Assembly (NCBI GenBank): GCA_039028795.1
Contig: JBCCHJ010000010.1
Location: 1 to 64,000, forward strand
From: Thermohalobaculum sp039028795
GTDB taxonomy: Bacteria > Pseudomonadota > Alphaproteobacteria > Rhodobacterales > Rhodobacteraceae
DNA length: 64,000 nucleotides
Direction of reading: 5' to 3'
A program made the position numbers and the translations under genes. How positions within the stretch are numbered: the stretch's first letter is position 1; every line of letters starts with the position of its first letter. Under the pieces are notes generated by a model, which was not told the origin of the DNA, made no database searches, and was given only the letters and a program-made list of their open reading frames with translations. Below are positions 26,303 to 34,738 of this stretch, piece after piece.

Positions 26303-26884
26303 TTACAACCGGATGGCAGAGTGGCGTTCCAGGATCGCGGACAGACCAAATGGCAGACCATCATCAGCCTCGATCTCTCCATCACGGTTTTCGTAAAAGT
26401 GCGCTGCTAGCATCAGGACCGCATGGCGCAGATCATCCGGCAGCTCGTTCCAGCTGGGCCCATATCCCGCCGAGAACGTAAGTTCTGCCACCGCACCACC
26501 AGACAGCGTCGGCAAAGCCCGGCACCCGGGTCCAGTCACCCGCTGTCTACGCGAGCCTGGGTCCATAACCCATTCGTCTTCGGTCAGGTCCACCGTTGTT
26601 CCGGACTGGATGATCTGGAACGTGTCGATCGCGCCGACCGGACCGATTGGCAGATGCAGGTGCCCGTTTCGATTCCACCGCGCCGTACGATAGGTGAACT
26701 GCCGCGTGATCAGCGCACCATTGATGCTTCTTTCGATAACTGCGGTAGCGTTGCGCAGATAGAGCTCCAGCAGCGCATCCTCGGATCCATCATCCGAAAA
26801 CCCCTGGGCCAGACGCAATTGCGCAGCCAGCTCTCGGATCGGCACCGGGTTTAAATTAGGCGGAGATACTTCGTTAAGCAGCAT
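26303..26884 (-). CDS. GTA g6: head-tail connector (adaptor) protein
   Basis: 193 residues. It is an HK97 gp6-like adaptor with LRLAQGFSDDG and LYLRNATAVIERSINGALITRQF near the start and LPDDLRHAVLMLAAHFYENRD near the end, which are helices around the portal exit. AGGAG lies upstream of the ATG. In the usual GTA order g6 follows g5 directly; here three extra genes lie between them. Confidence 0.92.
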   Translation of the reverse strand: MLLNEVSPPNLNPVPIRELAAQLRLAQGFSDDGSEDALLELYLRNATAVIERSINGALITRQFTYRTARWNRNGHLHLPIGPVGAIDTFQIIQSGTTVDLTEDEWVMDPGSRRQRVTGPGCRALPTLSGGAVAELTFSAGYGPSWNELPDDLRHAVLMLAAHFYENRDGEIEADDGLPFGLSAILERHSAIRL

Positions 26885-26917
26885 GACTTGCGGCTCCTCT
26901 TACGCACAGGGCAGAGA

Positions 26918-27214
26918 TCAATTGTTGGCGACGCGAACGGTCATTGACCGTTGAACCTCGCGACCTGACGTCGTTTGGACACGGCTGCAAATCAGATAGG
27001 TCTCACCGGGTCGCCCGCCGGCCAAGAACGCGGTTGTCGTCGTCAGGCTGGAGCTGGTCGAGCTGATCGACAATCCGCCGCTGGCCTGGGCATCTGGGTG
27101 AATCGTCCATCCCAGATCCGAGGAAATCGTCTCCCCATCGTCCAGCAATTGGAACCCCCAATCAAAGGTGTAGTCGAGCGTCGAGCCCGGGTTCTTCAAA
27201 AAGTATCCGGTCAT
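26918..27214 (-). CDS. Phage fibre-tail adaptor-like protein (GTA insert)
   Basis: 98 residues. The pattern GYFLKNPGSTLDYTFDWG, the GETISS motif, a central beta-sandwich and an end such as AGGRPGETYLICSRV resemble small phage fibre-tail adaptor proteins (Gp77-like) found in many siphophages of Proteobacteria. The family call is from memory of the pattern and is moderate. AAGGA precedes the ATG. It is the last gene of a three-gene module inserted between g5 and g6, which suggests it joins a fibre to the head or neck. Confidence 0.65.
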   Translation of the reverse strand: MTGYFLKNPGSTLDYTFDWGFQLLDDGETISSDLGWTIHPDAQASGGLSISSTSSSLTTTTAFLAGGRPGETYLICSRVQTTSGREVQRSMTVRVANN

Positions 27215-27244
27215 CGGAAATCCTTGGGATGTAGTATGCGCCGG

Positions 27245-27649
27245 TCAGACCGGAGCGACGATTTCTTGTGAAAAGCTCTTGATGCCAACGACCTCGCCCG
27301 GTGTCATCGCCACCGGTTCGGTCAGTTCGGTAACGCTCAGCAATGCACCGGTGTCTTGGTCAACAATAGCCAGGTGATCGACCGTTCCGATAACCTGCGC
27401 GTCCACCAGAGCCCGGGCTGCAACGGTCAGTCGACGGCCAGATGTGGCGCCGGAGGCCAGCGAAAAGTCGCCGCCGCCAATACCCTCCGTCAGCGCGGAA
27501 CTGGCAACCATCTTGCCGCCGCTGTTGGTCAGCGTGGTGGCCTCGAAGAACGATGCTGGCGCACCCGCGCACAGGGTCAGCAAGTCTCCGCGGCTGGCGA
27601 TGTAGTCAAACGCCGCATCCAATACGTCATCCAAAATAGTCTTCGTCAT
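27245..27649 (-). CDS. Phage structural-like protein (GTA insert)
   Basis: 134 residues from the ATG at 27649, which has GAGGG upstream; an in-frame start at 27763 would add a stretch unlike the rest. The N-terminus is helical (ILDDVLDAAFDYIASRGDLLTLC) and the rest forms beta strands (GGKMVASSAL, GRRLTVAARAL, VDHLAIVDQDTGALL). Similar small proteins occur next to fibre adaptors in prophages of this group, as far as I recall. The function is unknown; its position between the beta-helix protein and the adaptor suggests a structural role in a fibre module. Confidence 0.7.
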   Translation of the reverse strand: MTKTILDDVLDAAFDYIASRGDLLTLCAGAPASFFEATTLTNSGGKMVASSALTEGIGGGDFSLASGATSGRRLTVAARALVDAQVIGTVDHLAIVDQDTGALLSVTELTEPVAMTPGEVVGIKSFSQEIVAPV

Positions 27650-27809
27650 TTCGCCCTCGAATTTCGGAGGAAAGCTCCGATCAATTTGACTAAAACTCAA
27701 CACTGTGCCGTCGCACGAAGACGTCTCCAGCTCGGGAGTCCTAATATTATCTATTAGAATCAATGAGGTAGAGGCAATCAGAGCTAAGGGGGACGATTAA
27801 CGTCTGCCG

Positions 27810-29387
27810 TCAGACTCCGACACGTCGCGACTGGCTTGCCGGCAACACCGTCCTGTCCCGCTGCGCAGTCAGAATGTCATTCGCATCGATCAGTCTAGCC
27901 GCATCAAAGTTCAGCGCTGAACGGCCTGCCTCGGGCCGCACCAATGGTCCGGTGTTCAGGCTGGCTGCGCCGATTGTGTCCGGTGCATTACGCACCCGGA
28001 AGTAAGTGTCCGTCGCCGACACTGGTGTCCCTGAGCCTTCCAAAGAGCCGGTTACAACTGGCCTCAAATCCAGGGAAAACCCATAGGAAACCACGGCATC
28101 TTCGGGGTGGATACCATCCTGGGCATTCGTGCCCGGCAGTGCGTTCGCATGAACAAATCCATTGCCCAAGTTTCCACAGCCCGACATCAGGTTTCCGGCA
28201 TACATGCCAACTTGCAAGCCTGCGTTTTCAATTCCGCGGGTCACATACAAGATCGGCGTGGCCAGCTCTGACGACGCGGAGGTGTTCGTCGCCTCAAGCA
28301 GCAGCCGATAGGTACTGTTGCCCAGATCCGTAACCGTGCCGTTCGTGGTCATCAGGGCAGAGCTCTGCCCGAACAAATTGACGGTCGGCGGTGTTGTCGT
28401 CCAGTTCACACGAAGCTCTGGGCTTCCAATGGCCGAGGTGAACAACAGTGCACTGACCAATGTTGTTGGTTGGGCAATAATCGCTGAGAATGCGATAGTC
28501 TGGCCAGGATCGACAGTCTTGCCAACCGATGATTGGAACCGTGCGAAAGAGTTCAGATTATTTCCCGTCCACTGCAGCGGTACGTTATATGGCCCGGGTA
28601 CAGTGTTAAGCGAATCGACGGTCGAGCTGATTTTGATCCAATAGGGATCGGCCAAATTGTCGGCAACTGACAGATAATTCGTCTGATCAGAAACCAGCCG
28701 ATCAGCTGCTGGGATAGTCTCATCAAAAGCCTGACGGAACCCAAAGGCAAAACAGGCATCGACCGTTGGCAAAGGTAACCCTGAACCGGTGATGCCAAAG
28801 CCATCTGCCACATCTTTGGGTGGCTTTGCGATCGAACAGCTCTTCGCTGCAGCGCCATTGGCCAAGGCTATGCCGTCACCGCCACCATTCTGTATGACCA
28901 CAGAATTTGAGATGCAGGCGTTGGATCCCCGCAGCGTCGCTGCTGCGCCTGATCCATCGGCTTCGATCAAACACCGATCGACAGCATGGATTGCGCCAGC
29001 ACCATCATCAGCCAATCCTGCACCGTTTTCGGCGACGATCTGCAACGATTTCAGGTGTACCAACGTTTCGGCAAGTTCAGCCGTAATCGCGTTTCCGGCA
29101 GTTGTCCGAATTAGTGCCCCCTGACCTGGCGTGACGGCTAAAGGATCTGCGTCAGCATCCAGGAAGTCATCAAAACCTTCGCCAGGGGCTGCGCGCACCT
29201 CAACAAAGCGGGTGCTGTCACAGGCCGTCCGGAAAACCGCGCCGCCGGGGTCTTCACTTTCCGAGGACACCAAAGCAATCCACCTCTGGTCCACAGCGAC
29301 TAAGCTGGGTGGCAGCGCCAAAGCGAATTCTGCAAGTGTTTCAAAGTCCCGCCCGGGGCCGACTGATCTGATCAAGACTTCGACCAT
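27810..29387 (-). CDS. Beta-helix fibre/spike-like protein (GTA insert)
   Basis: 525 residues, not found in the standard RcGTA cluster. Residues about 80-215 look like a right-handed parallel beta-helix with repeating short strands and turns (LKSLQIVAENGAG, AIHAVDRCLIEADGSG, ACISNSVVIQNGG). Residues about 240-420 look like a jelly-roll or lectin-type domain (VGKTVDPGQTIAFSAII, STYRLLLEATNTS). The C-terminus lists RVRNAPDTIGAASLNTG. The layout is that of a phage spike or fibre that binds surface glycans. AGAGG precedes the ATG. I infer a receptor-binding fibre on this GTA particle; RcGTA head spikes (GhsA/B) are encoded elsewhere in that species. Confidence 0.72.
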   Translation of the reverse strand: MVEVLIRSVGPGRDFETLAEFALALPPSLVAVDQRWIALVSSESEDPGGAVFRTACDSTRFVEVRAAPGEGFDDFLDADADPLAVTPGQGALIRTTAGNAITAELAETLVHLKSLQIVAENGAGLADDGAGAIHAVDRCLIEADGSGAAATLRGSNACISNSVVIQNGGGDGIALANGAAAKSCSIAKPPKDVADGFGITGSGLPLPTVDACFAFGFRQAFDETIPAADRLVSDQTNYLSVADNLADPYWIKISSTVDSLNTVPGPYNVPLQWTGNNLNSFARFQSSVGKTVDPGQTIAFSAIIAQPTTLVSALLFTSAIGSPELRVNWTTTPPTVNLFGQSSALMTTNGTVTDLGNSTYRLLLEATNTSASSELATPILYVTRGIENAGLQVGMYAGNLMSGCGNLGNGFVHANALPGTNAQDGIHPEDAVVSYGFSLDLRPVVTGSLEGSGTPVSATDTYFRVRNAPDTIGAASLNTGPLVRPEAGRSALNFDAARLIDANDILTAQRDRTVLPASQSRRVGV

Positions 29388-29428
29388 TTGGGTTACCTCT
29401 GCCGCAGACGTTTAGGACTGGATAAGGT

Positions 29429-29495
29429 GGCCGGCGGTGCACGAACCGCCGGCCGGTTTCGTCATAAAAATACCCACTGCTTGGGGGCGGTGGGT
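29429..29495 (-). terminator. Double hairpin after the GTA capsid gene
   Basis: Reading the minus strand after the g5 stop, a stem ACCCAC/GTGGGT with a 12-base loop (29495-29472) is followed by five T (29470-29466). A second, perfect 10-bp stem (GGCCGGCGGT with its complement, loop 6) spans 29429-29454 and has no T run. The first looks like an intrinsic terminator. Together they could reduce transcription past the capsid gene or protect its mRNA. Confidence 0.6.
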
Positions 29496-29531
29496 CTGGC
29501 GCGAATAAATGCGCCCCTTGAAATTTCGGGA

Positions 29532-30701
29532 TTAGGAAGCGCCGAACTTCAGCGTCTTGATTGCGGCAAAGTCAGTCACGTCGCCACCAACACGCTTGGT
29601 TGCGTAGAAGACAACGTTCGGCTTGCTGCTATAAGGATCACGCAGGATACGCATGTCCGGCCGCTCGGCGATGGTGTAGCCCTTGCGGAAGTTCGCAAAG
29701 GCGATCGAGTGGCTGTCGGTGGCGATGTCAGGCATTTCTTCGACGATCAGCACCGGATAGCCAACTACCAGCGGAGGCTGTTCGGCCTGTAGGCCTTCCA
29801 TCCAAAGGAACCGGCCCTGGTTATCCTTCAGCTTGCGGATCTCGCCAGCGGTCTTCGAGTTCATGATGAACGCCGAACCGGAACGATACTCAGCACCCAG
29901 CGAGTAGACCAGGTCAACCAATGCGTCTGCAGGGTTGTTGGCATCGAAATCACCCGGCGTACCGGTGACCACGTAACCAATGTTGCCCCAAGTCCAGCTG
30001 TCATTGTCGATCGTGGGCTTGGTCAGAAACCCGATCGGCTTGTTAACGCCGTCGCCATTGACGAAAGCATCGGTCTCTGCCCGCAGGAAACGATCCGCAA
30101 TACGATCAGCCAGCCACGCTTCGATATCGAAGGCACTGTCATCCAGCAGACGTTGCGAGGCAGTCGGGCTTGCCGAAAGCTCATGCAGTGGGATCGACAC
30201 CCGCTCGATCAAAGGCGAAGCCGTCTCAGAGACAGTGCCGGCCTCGGAAAGCCACCCAAAGCCAAGCTCGTTATAGTCGATCAGGGCGTCATAGGTGCCG
30301 GCTTCGGTTTGCACGACGTTGGAAAGCGCCCGCAGCGAAGCACCCGACCGCAGAACCGAATTGATCGATTCCGAAGTCTGCGGATCAACCAGGTACCCGC
30401 CTTCCGCATCAACCGCGGTGTTCAGGCCCTTACCTTCCAGGCTCAACGAACGCAGGCCTTCCTCGTCGCCTCGGCGCACATAGGCCGAAAACGCTTTGAC
30501 GTGGGGCAGTTCAGCCTCGGCCGCGGTGGCCAGCGCCGGGCGGCGAATGTCAGCACTTTTGCGATCGATTGCCTCGATCCGCGTGCCCATATCGGTAATT
30601 GTTTTGCTCATGTCTTCTTTAAATGTCTTAAAGGTCGACAGAAATTCCTTTGCAGCCGACTTGCCTTCGGCAGACACGGCGTTCTGATCCATCTCACTCA
30701 T
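29532..30701 (-). CDS. GTA g5: major capsid protein (HK97 fold)
   Basis: 389 residues, HK97-type capsid. The N-terminal about 100 residues are a helical, charged region (FLSTFKTFKEDMSKTITDMGTRIEAID) that the g4 protease should remove. The body has AEGGYLVDPQTSESI, the E-loop region and GDGVNKPIGFL, and the P-domain stretch MNSKTAGEIRKLKDNQGRFLW. The ATG at 30701 is clear. It is followed by a hairpin region and then by the inserted fibre module. Confidence 0.95.
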   Translation of the reverse strand: MSEMDQNAVSAEGKSAAKEFLSTFKTFKEDMSKTITDMGTRIEAIDRKSADIRRPALATAAEAELPHVKAFSAYVRRGDEEGLRSLSLEGKGLNTAVDAEGGYLVDPQTSESINSVLRSGASLRALSNVVQTEAGTYDALIDYNELGFGWLSEAGTVSETASPLIERVSIPLHELSASPTASQRLLDDSAFDIEAWLADRIADRFLRAETDAFVNGDGVNKPIGFLTKPTIDNDSWTWGNIGYVVTGTPGDFDANNPADALVDLVYSLGAEYRSGSAFIMNSKTAGEIRKLKDNQGRFLWMEGLQAEQPPLVVGYPVLIVEEMPDIATDSHSIAFANFRKGYTIAERPDMRILRDPYSSKPNVVFYATKRVGGDVTDFAAIKTLKFGAS

Positions 30702-30797
30702 TGCTTCAGTCCTGTATCGGTTAAGTGATGTGGGTGGAGTATTGGCGCGTCGACAGCTGCCGAATTAGGCAGCTTGCGCCGGGTGGCGGCGAGCTAC

Positions 30798-31349
30798 TCA
30801 GCCCACCAACGCCTCGGCCAGCGCCGCAGCGATATCGTCTGTTGGTTTCACGTCCGTCCCAGCTTTGGCCCGGGCGGTCGGCAGTAACGGGAAAGTCACC
30901 AGCGAAACTTCCCAAAGATCTACTTCCAAAAGGTTCCGCCCGCCGGTCTCCCGATTGGGCTCGGCCCGAACGACACGGTACCCAATCGATAGGCCATCGA
31001 TCGCACCGGCCTGCATCAAAAGCGCCGCTTCGTTGCCCAATTGTAGGTCTGTCAGGACCTCGCCCGACACCCAAAGGCCGACCTTGTTTTCCATGACCTG
31101 GCGCCAGACACCAATCGGCTTCACCGGGTCGTGCTGCCAGAGGAATTTTACCGAACGTCCCGCTTCTTTCAGGCGATCAAGAGACGCTGAGAACGCGCCC
31201 TCAACAACCACATCGCCTGCCTGATCGGGCTCTCCAAACCGCGAAGCATAGCCCTTCAGCCGGCCAATCTCTCCGGTCTCGGTCAGCGAGCTCAGCGAAG
31301 TGTACTTTCGTTCAAGCCCCAGATCCGGGGTCGGCATATGCAATGTCAT
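30798..31349 (-). CDS. GTA g4: prohead protease
   Basis: 183 residues, HK97 prohead protease (peptidase U35). Conserved features are GYASRFGEPDQAGDVVVEGAF, FLWQHDPVKPIGVW with the catalytic His, and the GLSIGYRV Ser motif followed by LWEVSLVTFPLLP. The ATG at 31349 is preceded by GAGGA; an upstream in-frame start at 31370 is less likely. It processes the g5 capsid protein. The RcGTA small gene g3.5 that sits before g4 is not seen in the 87-bp gap. Confidence 0.93.
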   Translation of the reverse strand: MTLHMPTPDLGLERKYTSLSSLTETGEIGRLKGYASRFGEPDQAGDVVVEGAFSASLDRLKEAGRSVKFLWQHDPVKPIGVWRQVMENKVGLWVSGEVLTDLQLGNEAALLMQAGAIDGLSIGYRVVRAEPNRETGGRNLLEVDLWEVSLVTFPLLPTARAKAGTDVKPTDDIAAALAEALVG

Positions 31350-31436
31350 CAAGTCCTCGCAAGATCGCAAAGTGACCGCAGAGCGCGGTGAAATTTCTTA
31401 GGTTCGGCCTCGCCTATGGGGCGTCTCTCTGGTCGC

Positions 31437-32609
31437 TCAAGGTTCCACCAACGGCGGCAGGCCCAGCAGGGTGCGCTTTTCGGCGTCTGTCAGGAAACCT
31501 GCATCGGTAACCCGTTTCCACCACGCTTCGCGCTCCGAAGACAGGGCTGGGATCGCATCCAAATCTGCCTCGATCCGGACATCCAGGCCTCGTGCATCGG
31601 ACAACCATGTACCAAGTGCGCTTGCCGTCTTTTTCACCAAGGGCAGCACCGTCAGGCGATAGAAGGCACGATTGGCTTCTTGGAAGTTCGAGTAAGTATT
31701 GTCGCCCGGTAGACCCAGAATCATCGGGGGCACGCCGACCGCCAGTGCGATCTCCCGCGCGGCGGCATTTTTCGTCTCTAGGAACTCCATATCCGAAGGC
31801 GAAAAGCCCATCGGGCGCCAGTCCAATCCACCTTCCAGCAGCATCGGTCGTCCCGCGTTCCGTGCACCTGCGTGATTGTCTTCGATCTCGCGGGTTAGTC
31901 GCTCGAACTGCTCTTCCGTCAGCGTGCCCTGGCCGTCCTTACCAGCGAACACAATCGCGCCGGACGGCCGCGCAGCATTGTCCAGCAAAGCCTTGGACCA
32001 GTTGGCCGCCGCGTTGTGGATGTCTACCGCGGTTGCCGCCGCTGCCAGCGGACTGAGACCGTAGTGATCGTTCAGCGGGTGATACCCCCGCAGATGTAGG
32101 ATCGGACGAACCTCACCCTCCATGGACCAGCGGTGGGTCTTAGCTCCCAGCGAATATTCATACGCCATCGGCCAGCCGTCGGGCCCAGGCACAACACGCA
32201 TCCGGTCTGGGCGCAGATTGTGAAGCTCACGCGGGACGCCCATGGCGTCATGACAGGCGCCTTCCACATAGGCATTGCCCGTCAACTGCAAGTTGCCATA
32301 CAGCGCCTCCAGAAAGGTCTGCCCGTCTTGCCCGGGATTCGGTTGCGAAAGCAGTCGGATCACCGGGTGCTCGGTCAGTCGCGCACCGTTTTCCGAAAGG
32401 CTCAACGGAATGGCGGCGGATGCTTCGGCAACCAGACGTACGGCGCGAAAGCCAATCGCATTGTATTCATATCCCTGGCGTGCCAACGAGACTTGATCCC
32501 GTGGCGACCAAGCAGCCCGCCCGGTGCCATGAATGGTCATCACCGGCGCGGCCGCGGACGCTTTCACCTCGGCCGGCGCTGCCGACCGCCGGAATAGATT
32601 GAATACCAT
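31437..32609 (-). CDS. GTA g3: portal protein
   Basis: 390 residues, HK97 portal family. It starts VFNLFRRSAAP with GGAGA upstream; a longer in-frame start at 32771 would overlap the hairpin spacer and TerL. Typical motifs are YEYNAIGFRAVRLVAEA, PNPGQDGQTFLEALYG, LRPDRMRVVPG and VGVPPMILGLPGDNTYSN-F. It forms the dodecameric portal through which DNA is packaged. The gap to TerL is 133 bp and holds two hairpins. Confidence 0.94.
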   Translation of the reverse strand: MVFNLFRRSAAPAEVKASAAAPVMTIHGTGRAAWSPRDQVSLARQGYEYNAIGFRAVRLVAEASAAIPLSLSENGARLTEHPVIRLLSQPNPGQDGQTFLEALYGNLQLTGNAYVEGACHDAMGVPRELHNLRPDRMRVVPGPDGWPMAYEYSLGAKTHRWSMEGEVRPILHLRGYHPLNDHYGLSPLAAAATAVDIHNAAANWSKALLDNAARPSGAIVFAGKDGQGTLTEEQFERLTREIEDNHAGARNAGRPMLLEGGLDWRPMGFSPSDMEFLETKNAAAREIALAVGVPPMILGLPGDNTYSNFQEANRAFYRLTVLPLVKKTASALGTWLSDARGLDVRIEADLDAIPALSSEREAWWKRVTDAGFLTDAEKRTLLGLPPLVEP

Positions 32610-32701
32610 GCTTGTCTCCAGAATGGCCAAGGGTGTGCCTCGGTGGAAAGCTGAGCCACATATGCCGGTTCCACTTTGACGCGGACTGATCCCTGATATC
32701 G

Positions 32702-32735
32702 CCGGAAGTTTTCCGGGGTCCGGGGTAGGCCCCGG
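32702..32735. repeat. Paired hairpins after GTA g2
   Basis: Two adjacent stem-loops lie eight bases after the TerL stop: CCGGAA/TTCCGG with a 3-base loop (32702-32716) and CCGGGG/CCCCGG with a 4-base loop (32720-32735). The layout resembles the short palindromic intergenic elements common in Rhodobacteraceae. There is no T run, so an intrinsic terminator is unlikely; mRNA processing or stability is possible. Confidence 0.5.
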
Positions 32736-32742
32736 CTTGAAT

Positions 32743-34080
32743 TCAAATGCTGCGTACTTGTGGGCGATCAAGTCGCTTGTCTACGACCAGATCCGTCAGT
32801 GCCCACACCAAGGCGTCCAGACGGTCTGGGCTTCTGCGCGAGCCGTCTTGCTCGAACGCGCAGAGCTGATCCTCTAACTCCGGAAACGTCTCCGCGTGAT
32901 GCACCCGGCCCTGTTCATAAAGCGCCGCTACCGGCTCGGCGCGCAGGCGTTTGCCGACCCTTGCATGCACGGCACGATAGGAAATCGAAGGCGCAACCTG
33001 GCGCATCACGTTTTCTACCAAATCGCCGCCTTGATTGACCTCGGCCACCAAGCGATCCGCACCAAATTCTTCATAGGCAGCAGCGGCGCGCTCGGCCCAG
33101 GCTTGTGGGCTCTTACCCTGGCAGGACCGATCTGCCAGAATCCAGCACGGCCATTTCTCGACCGGGCCTTCGACTTTCAGGCCCGCGACGATGATACCGC
33201 ATTCATCGGCATTATGGCCGGTGCTGACCGGCGGATCCACCGCAACGACAACGCGCGTCAGATCACCGGGCGCGGCCTTGCGTCCATCCTCGATCATTGC
33301 GCGGGTCCACATCGCACCCTCACGTTCACCGATCAGTTCGCCATCTAATTCCTGGCGGCCCAGCCATGTTCCGGCATATCGGACGCGCAATCGCTCTGCG
33401 AAGCCCGGCGCCAGGTTTTGCGCATTCGCCTCGGTTCCGGCGTGGGACATCACCGTTGCGGGGTCTTCTAAAACTTCGCGTAAGACGTGGATGTCCCGTG
33501 GCGTCGTCGTCACAACCTGCCTTGGGTCATCGCCCAGACGCAGCGTGAATTGCAGCATGTCCCAGGCATCCCTGGCATACCGCCATTTCGCCAACTCGTC
33601 CGCCCAGATGGCATCGAACTGCGGCCCACGCATGGCCTCGTAGTTCTGTGCCGACATCACGGTACCTTCGGCGCCGTTTGGCCAGATCAGTTTATTCTGC
33701 GTCGCGACAAACCGTGGCTGCCGATCCGGCGGAGAACAGGCCAGCAATCCGCTGTCCCCTTCCACCATCACTGACCGGGCTTGGTCCAAAGTCTCGCCCA
33801 CCAAAGCAATGCGCCGGGATACGCCCGGCGCATCAGGTGTGGCGCCCTCAACCCGGGACCGGATCCATTCGGCTCCTGCCCGGGTCTTACCTGCGCCGCG
33901 ACCACCCAGGATAACCCAGGTGGTCCATTCGCCCTCGGGCGCAACCTGATGCATCGGGTGCGCCCAAAGATCCCACAGGAAAGGCATCGCTGCCAATGTC
34001 TCATCGGACAGTTCGTCCAGAAACGCGTGGCGCTGATACTCAGGAAGCGAGGCGAGCGAGGCGGCTTTCGATTTCTGCAC
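32743..34080 (-). CDS. GTA g2: large terminase subunit
   Basis: 445 residues. ATPase: Walker A GGRGAGKT (about residue 58), Walker B DAIWADELAKW and the coupling motif VTTTPR. Nuclease: acidic motifs VVVAVDPPVSTG, RLVAEVNQGGD and SPDRLDALVWALTDL. It packages host DNA headful-style in RcGTA. The GTG at 34080 overlaps g1 by 41 bp. All motifs look intact, so the enzyme is probably active. Confidence 0.95.
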   Translation of the reverse strand: MQKSKAASLASLPEYQRHAFLDELSDETLAAMPFLWDLWAHPMHQVAPEGEWTTWVILGGRGAGKTRAGAEWIRSRVEGATPDAPGVSRRIALVGETLDQARSVMVEGDSGLLACSPPDRQPRFVATQNKLIWPNGAEGTVMSAQNYEAMRGPQFDAIWADELAKWRYARDAWDMLQFTLRLGDDPRQVVTTTPRDIHVLREVLEDPATVMSHAGTEANAQNLAPGFAERLRVRYAGTWLGRQELDGELIGEREGAMWTRAMIEDGRKAAPGDLTRVVVAVDPPVSTGHNADECGIIVAGLKVEGPVEKWPCWILADRSCQGKSPQAWAERAAAAYEEFGADRLVAEVNQGGDLVENVMRQVAPSISYRAVHARVGKRLRAEPVAALYEQGRVHHAETFPELEDQLCAFEQDGSRRSPDRLDALVWALTDLVVDKRLDRPQVRSI

Positions 34081-34372
34081 GTGCCGCCTCCAGGTTCAGT
34101 TCAGGTTTGTCCGAAAAGCCCGCTGCCAACGCTTTGCCACGGATGTCCAAAGCAAGCGTCAGAGACTTACGGAATTTCGTAATCAGATCTTCCAGCGACT
34201 GCGCCTGAACGCGATCGTCCACATCGGTTTTCGCATCGGTCAGCTTCTCGATCTGAAGTTCAAGAAGCACACATGTATCGGCCAGCAGTTTGCGTGCGGA
34301 TTGCATGACTTGCCTGAAGTCGGTTGCAATATCCGCATCACCCCGCCGACCCTCTTTGGTCGTCGTTCTCAC
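34040..34372 (-). CDS. GTA g1: small terminase subunit
   Basis: 110 residues, first gene of the GTA cluster. It is a highly charged helical protein (SARKLLADTCVLLELQIEKLTDA, DLITKFRKSLTLALDIRGKALAAGF) with the C-terminal LEAARAEIESRLARLAS that likely contacts TerL. The GTG at 34372 has AAAGG nine bases upstream. The identification rests on position and the match in size and pattern to RcGTA g1, which lacks a typical DNA-binding domain. Confidence 0.85.
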   Translation of the reverse strand: MRTTTKEGRRGDADIATDFRQVMQSARKLLADTCVLLELQIEKLTDAKTDVDDRVQAQSLEDLITKFRKSLTLALDIRGKALAAGFSDKPELNLEAARAEIESRLARLAS

Positions 34373-34738
34373 AGGTCATGCCTTTCGGATATGTCGGACC
34401 AAACGCAGCCGGGTGCGCAGCGATCAAGCAGCCAATCCTGATCAGCAGATCCAACAAAAAAGCCAGCCCCCCGGCTGGCCTGTGCAGCGCCCCAAAGCGA
34501 GGGCACCAATCTTCCGCCACTTCTCGTAGCGTGCTTGAAGTGATACCTTTGACCGTGCGCCAAGTCAATAAGTTTTTCGGAAAAATGTATTAATATCAAT
34601 AGGTTAAGTTAACTCTTTGTTTACTTTTGACCGCTTGTTGCCAGCCTGGCTTTGGTGAAATGAATGGATTCACAGAGCTAACTCAATGACTTACGGTTGA
34701 CCTGAAGAAGGTTAAAAAATTCAGCTCAGCCTTAGGAA
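34373..34738. promoter_or_regulatory. Control region between mltG and the GTA cluster
   Basis: A 366-bp non-coding stretch. It holds the terminator at 34456-34479 and, to its right, an AT-rich part (about 34560-34735) with no gene. Any promoter serving g1 alone must lie in the roughly 85 bp between the terminator and the g1 start. I see no convincing -35/-10 pair, as expected if an activator such as GafA drives the cluster. Confidence 0.5.
34456..34479 (-). terminator. Intrinsic terminator upstream of GTA g1
   Basis: On the minus strand a 7-bp stem GCCAGCC/GGCTGGC with a 4-base C/G loop is followed directly by six T (34461-34456). It faces transcription coming from mltG and would stop it before the GTA genes. 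It is the clearest intrinsic terminator in the window. Confidence 0.85.

Noticed and set aside
17132..34372. Head-tail cluster considered as an ordinary prophage
   Set aside because: Gene order and sizes match the GTA g1-g15 set, with no integrase, repressor, replication or lysis genes and no attachment repeats visible.
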